A stretch of DNA of 5,935 bases. Source: Alphaproteobacteria bacterium (lineage in GTDB: Bacteria; Pseudomonadota; Alphaproteobacteria; Sphingomonadales; Sphingomonadaceae). A program made the translations under genes and the position numbers. Location of the stretch: assembly GCA_028293055.1 (NCBI GenBank), contig JAQGLD010000094.1:1-5935 (forward strand). The letters are read 5' to 3'. Position 1 is the first letter of the stretch, and each line of letters opens with the position of its first letter. The notes under the pieces were generated by a model. It searched no databases. It was not told where the DNA came from and saw nothing but the letters and a program-made list of their open reading frames with translations. Of the stretch, positions 3,815-5,935 are shown in pieces.

Positions 3815-5935
3815 CGAGCTGGAATTTCTCGATCGACCGCGGCGGCACGTTCACCGACATCGTCGCGCGCGCGCCCGACGGGCTTCTGCACATTCGCAAA
3901 TTGCTCTCGGACAATCCCGAGCAATATGACGATGCCGCAGTTGAAGGAATCCGCCGATTGATCGCGGAGCATGGCCCGAGATTCGGCGGGGCGCCGATCG
4001 AGGCGGTGAAGATGGGGACCACGGTCGCCACCAACGCCCTGCTCGAGCGCAAGGGCGAGCGGGTCCTGCTCGCCATCACCGCCGGCTTCGGCGATGCGTT
4101 GCGCATCGGCTACCAGGCCCGGCCGGATATCTTCGCGCGAAGGATCGTGCTTCCCGAGTCGCTCTACGACCGGGTCGTCGAGATCGACGAGCGAGTGACC
4201 GCCGATGGCGAGGTGTTGCGCCCGCTCGATCTCGAGGCGGCTCGGGCCGGCCTGCTTGAGGCCTATGCCGATGGGTCGCGGGCCGTCGCGATCGTGCTGA
4301 TGCACGGCTGGCGCTGGACCGAGCACGAAAGGGCGCTTGCGGCGCTGGCGAGAGAGACAGGCTTTACCCAGGTGTCGGCCAGCCACGAGGTCGGGCCCTT
4401 GATCAAGCTGGTCGGACGCGGCGATACAACAGTGGTCGATGCCTATCTGTCGCCGGTTCTGCGTCTTTATGTCGACCGAGTCGTCGCTGCGCTCGGCGCG
4501 GAGACCCGCTTGTTCTTCATGCAATCGAACGGCGGTCTCACCGACGCCGCTACCTTCCAGGGGAAGGATGCGATCCTTTCGGGGCCGGCCGGCGGAATCG
4601 TCGGCATGGTCAAGAGCGCGGAGGAAGCGGGGTTCGACCGGATCATCGGCTTCGACATGGGGGGCACCTCGACCGATGTCTCCCATCATGCCGGCCATTA
4701 CGAGCGGACCAACGAGACGATCGTCGCGGGCGTTCGGGTGCGGGCGCCGATGCTCGAGATCCACACCGTCGCCGCTGGCGGCGGCTCGATCTGCCATTAT
4801 GACGGCAGCCGCTTCCGGGTCGGCCCGGACAGCGCCGGTGCGGTGCCGGGCCCGGCCTGTTACCGCCGCGGCGGCCCGCTCACCATCACCGACTGCAATG
4901 TCGTACTCGGCAAGATCCGGGCCGAGCATTTCCCGGCCGTGTTCGGCCCGAATGGCGACCAGCCCATCGACGCCGAGGCGTCGCGCGCGCTCTGCGCCGA
5001 GATCGGCGCACGCGCCAGGATGAGCGCGGCGCAGGTCGCCAAGGGCTTCGTCCGGATCGCGGTCGACTCCATGGCCAAGGCGATCAAGCAGATCTCGATC
5101 GCCCGCGGCCATGATGTCACCCGCTACACGCTGCAATGCTTCGGCGGCGCCGGCGGCCAGCATGCCTGCCTGGTCGCCGACGCCCTGGCGATGGAGCGGG
5201 TGATGATCCACCCGCTCGCTGGAGTGCTCAGCGCCTACGGCATGGGCCTCGCCGACCAGGTCGAGCTCAGGCAGCGGACGCTTGGCGGAGATGACCTCGA
5301 CGAAGCGCTGGCCGAGCTTGGCGACGAAGCCGCCGAGGCATTGCGCGCGCAGGGCGTGGAGCGTGTCGAGATCCGCCGGCGGGCGGCGCTGCGCTACGAC
5401 GGCAGCGACACCAGCCTGGATGTCGAGGCCGGCACGAACGAGGCGATGCGCGAGGCATTCGAGGCGGCGCACCGCACGCGGTTCGGATTTGATTCGCCGG
5501 GGACGGGGGTCGTCGTAGAAACGGCGATCGTCGAAGCGGTGGGCAGATCCTCCCCGGAACGGGGAGGGGGACCGCTCGCGACAGCGAGCGGTGGAGGGGC
5601 TGGCCGAGACTCTCCACCCCAGTGCCAATCCCTCCACCAGCCTGCGGCTGGTCCCCCTCCCCGTACCGGGGAGGAATTTTCCGTCATCGATCGCTCCACC
5701 CTCGCCCCCGGCGCTCGCATTCCCGGCCCGGCGTTGATCATCGACCCGTCCGCTACCACCGTCGTCGAGCCCGAATGGCAGGCCGAGGTCGATCTGCTCG
5801 GCAACCTCATCCTCACCCGCGCGGTCCCGCGCGCCGCTCGCCATGCGATCGGCACCCGCGTCGATCCAGTGATGCTCGAGCTGTTCAACAATCTGTTCAT
5901 GGCGATCGCCGAGGAAATGGGGGTTGCGCTCCAGA
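3811..5935 (+). CDS. 5-oxoprolinase-type fused hydantoinase A/B (OPLAH-like), 3' end outside window
   Basis: An uninterrupted frame of 708 codons to the window edge, of the ATP-dependent 5-oxoprolinase type. The enzyme opens 5-oxo-L-proline to L-glutamate with ATP hydrolysis in the cytoplasm. The HyuA N-terminal region opens with [12 protein letters not shown] (7-18) and [14 protein letters not shown] (69-82). The central HyuA region has SGPAGGIVG (257-265), [11 protein letters not shown] (281-291), AAGGGSI (321-327), [14 protein letters not shown] (338-351) and [10 protein letters not shown] (443-452). IPGPALII and a VVEPEW segment close HyuA. Then, without a stop, [20 protein letters not shown] (685-704) begins the HyuB domain. 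This A-B fusion is typical of OPLAH-like enzymes, about 1,200-1,300 residues, rather than split hydantoinases or acetone carboxylases. Substrate specificity is inferred. GTG at 3811 is the only start matching the family N-terminus; GGGG at 3791-3794 is 16 nt away. Residues 580-622 are encoded by a palindromic repeat. Confidence 0.9.
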   Translation, partial: MTSWNFSIDRGGTFTDIVARAPDGLLHIRKLLSDNPEQYDDAAVEGIRRLIAEHGPRFGGAPIEAVKMGTTVATNALLERKGERVLLAITAGFGDALRIGYQARPDIFARRIVLPESLYDRVVEIDERVTADGEVLRPLDLEAARAGLLEAYADGSRAVAIVLMHGWRWTEHERALAALARETGFTQVSASHEVGPLIKLVGRGDTTVVDAYLSPVLRLYVDRVVAALGAETRLFFMQSNGGLTDAATFQGKDAILSGPAGGIVGMVKSAEEAGFDRIIGFDMGGTSTDVSHHAGHYERTNETIVAGVRVRAPMLEIHTVAAGGGSICHYDGSRFRVGPDSAGAVPGPACYRRGGPLTITDCNVVLGKIRAEHFPAVFGPNGDQPIDAEASRALCAEIGARARMSAAQVAKGFVRIAVDSMAKAIKQISIARGHDVTRYTLQCFGGAGGQHACLVADALAMERVMIHPLAGVLSAYGMGLADQVELRQRTLGGDDLDEALAELGDEAAEALRAQGVERVEIRRRAALRYDGSDTSLDVEAGTNEAMREAFEAAHRTRFGFDSPGTGVVVETAIVEAVGRSSPERGGGPLATASGGGAGRDSPPQCQSLHQPAAGPPPRTGEEFSVIDRSTLAPGARIPGPALIIDPSATTVVEPEWQAEVDLLGNLILTRAVPRAARHAIGTRVDPVMLELFNNLFMAIAEEMGVALQ
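5548..5675. repeat. 128-bp palindromic repeat element embedded in frame in the oxoprolinase gene
   Basis: Terminal arms 5548-5573 and 5650-5675 are reverse complements at 25 of 26 positions. Each arm folds by itself: CCTCCCCG (5549-5556) with CGGGGAGG (5560-5567), and CCTCCCCG (5656-5663) with CGGGGAGG (5667-5674). Inside each arm is a second hairpin of different sequence: CCGCTCGC (5572-5579) with GCGAGCGG (5584-5591) on the left, and ACCAGCC (5636-5642) with GGCTGGT (5646-5652) on the right. Next comes a shared GGTGGAGGG box (5590-5598, inverted at 5630-5638), with inverted similarity over 5590-5604 and 5624-5638 at 13/15. I recognise this type (CCTCCCCG..CGGGGAGGGGGACC..GGTGGAGGG) as a dispersed repeat of sphingomonad genomes, normally intergenic. 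Here it is translated as residues 580-622, rich in Gly, Pro and Ser, with no stop. No transposase is present, so any mobility would be in trans. Confidence 0.88.

Noticed and set aside
5548..5675. The repeat as a sign that the oxoprolinase is a pseudogene.
   Set aside because: The frame is unbroken from 3811 to the window end and conserved sequence resumes directly after the element, so the gene appears readable; loss of activity cannot be excluded.
5548..5675. The repeats as a CRISPR array.
   Set aside because: There are only two copies and they are inverted, not direct, with no regular spacers and no cas gene in the window.
3628..5844. A 738-residue open frame on the minus strand.
   Set aside because: It lies opposite the oxoprolinase gene and the end of the membrane-protein gene, both of which show clear family motifs on the plus strand. 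The translation is Arg/Asp/Ala-rich with no recognisable domain, as expected for the antisense of a high-GC gene.

Overview
The window is GC-rich throughout, with dense GC-ending codons, weak Shine-Dalgarno sequences and short dispersed inverted repeats. This suggests an alphaproteobacterium, most likely a sphingomonad (Sphingomonas, Sphingomicrobium or a relative). That assignment is an inference from style and protein families; no rRNA or taxonomic marker is present.

Layout, left to right. (1) 1-920 (+) is the C-terminal four-fifths of an acyl-CoA dehydrogenase, cut by the left edge. (2) 921-1070 is a gap between convergent genes. It is dominated by a 98-bp inverted-repeat element with two 31-nt arms. 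(3) 1071-2338 (-) is a two-gene unit: S-methyl-5'-thioadenosine phosphorylase (mtnP), followed with a one-base stop/start overlap by a PaaI/4HBT-II-type hotdog thioesterase. (4) 2339-2455 is a divergent promoter region holding a stem-loop and a 9-codon leader ORF. (5) 2456-3130 (+) is a membrane-anchored DUF2459/TIGR02117 protein. (6) 3198-3791 (+) is a small five-helix membrane protein resembling the membrane domain of PuuD-type urate oxidases. (7) 3811 to the right edge (+) is a very long ORF encoding a fused HyuA-HyuB protein of the ATP-dependent 5-oxoprolinase type; it runs off the window.

The most striking feature is inside gene 7. A 128-bp two-armed palindromic repeat (5548-5675) lies in the coding sequence, is read through without a stop, and supplies about 43 residues of low-complexity Gly/Pro/Ser-rich protein. 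It sits in the variable linker between the HyuA catalytic region and its conserved C-terminal segment. The arrangement resembles in-frame palindromic elements known from Rickettsia, but in an apparently unrelated repeat.

Functionally the genes are mostly housekeeping or catabolic: acyl-CoA oxidation, methylthioadenosine salvage, thioester hydrolysis and 5-oxoproline (or related cyclic amide) opening. Genes 6 and 7 are 19 nt apart and probably co-transcribed. No tRNA, rRNA, CRISPR array, transposase or phage gene is visible. I do not see a defence system or other multi-gene novelty; the interest is in the repeats and in small regulatory structures.
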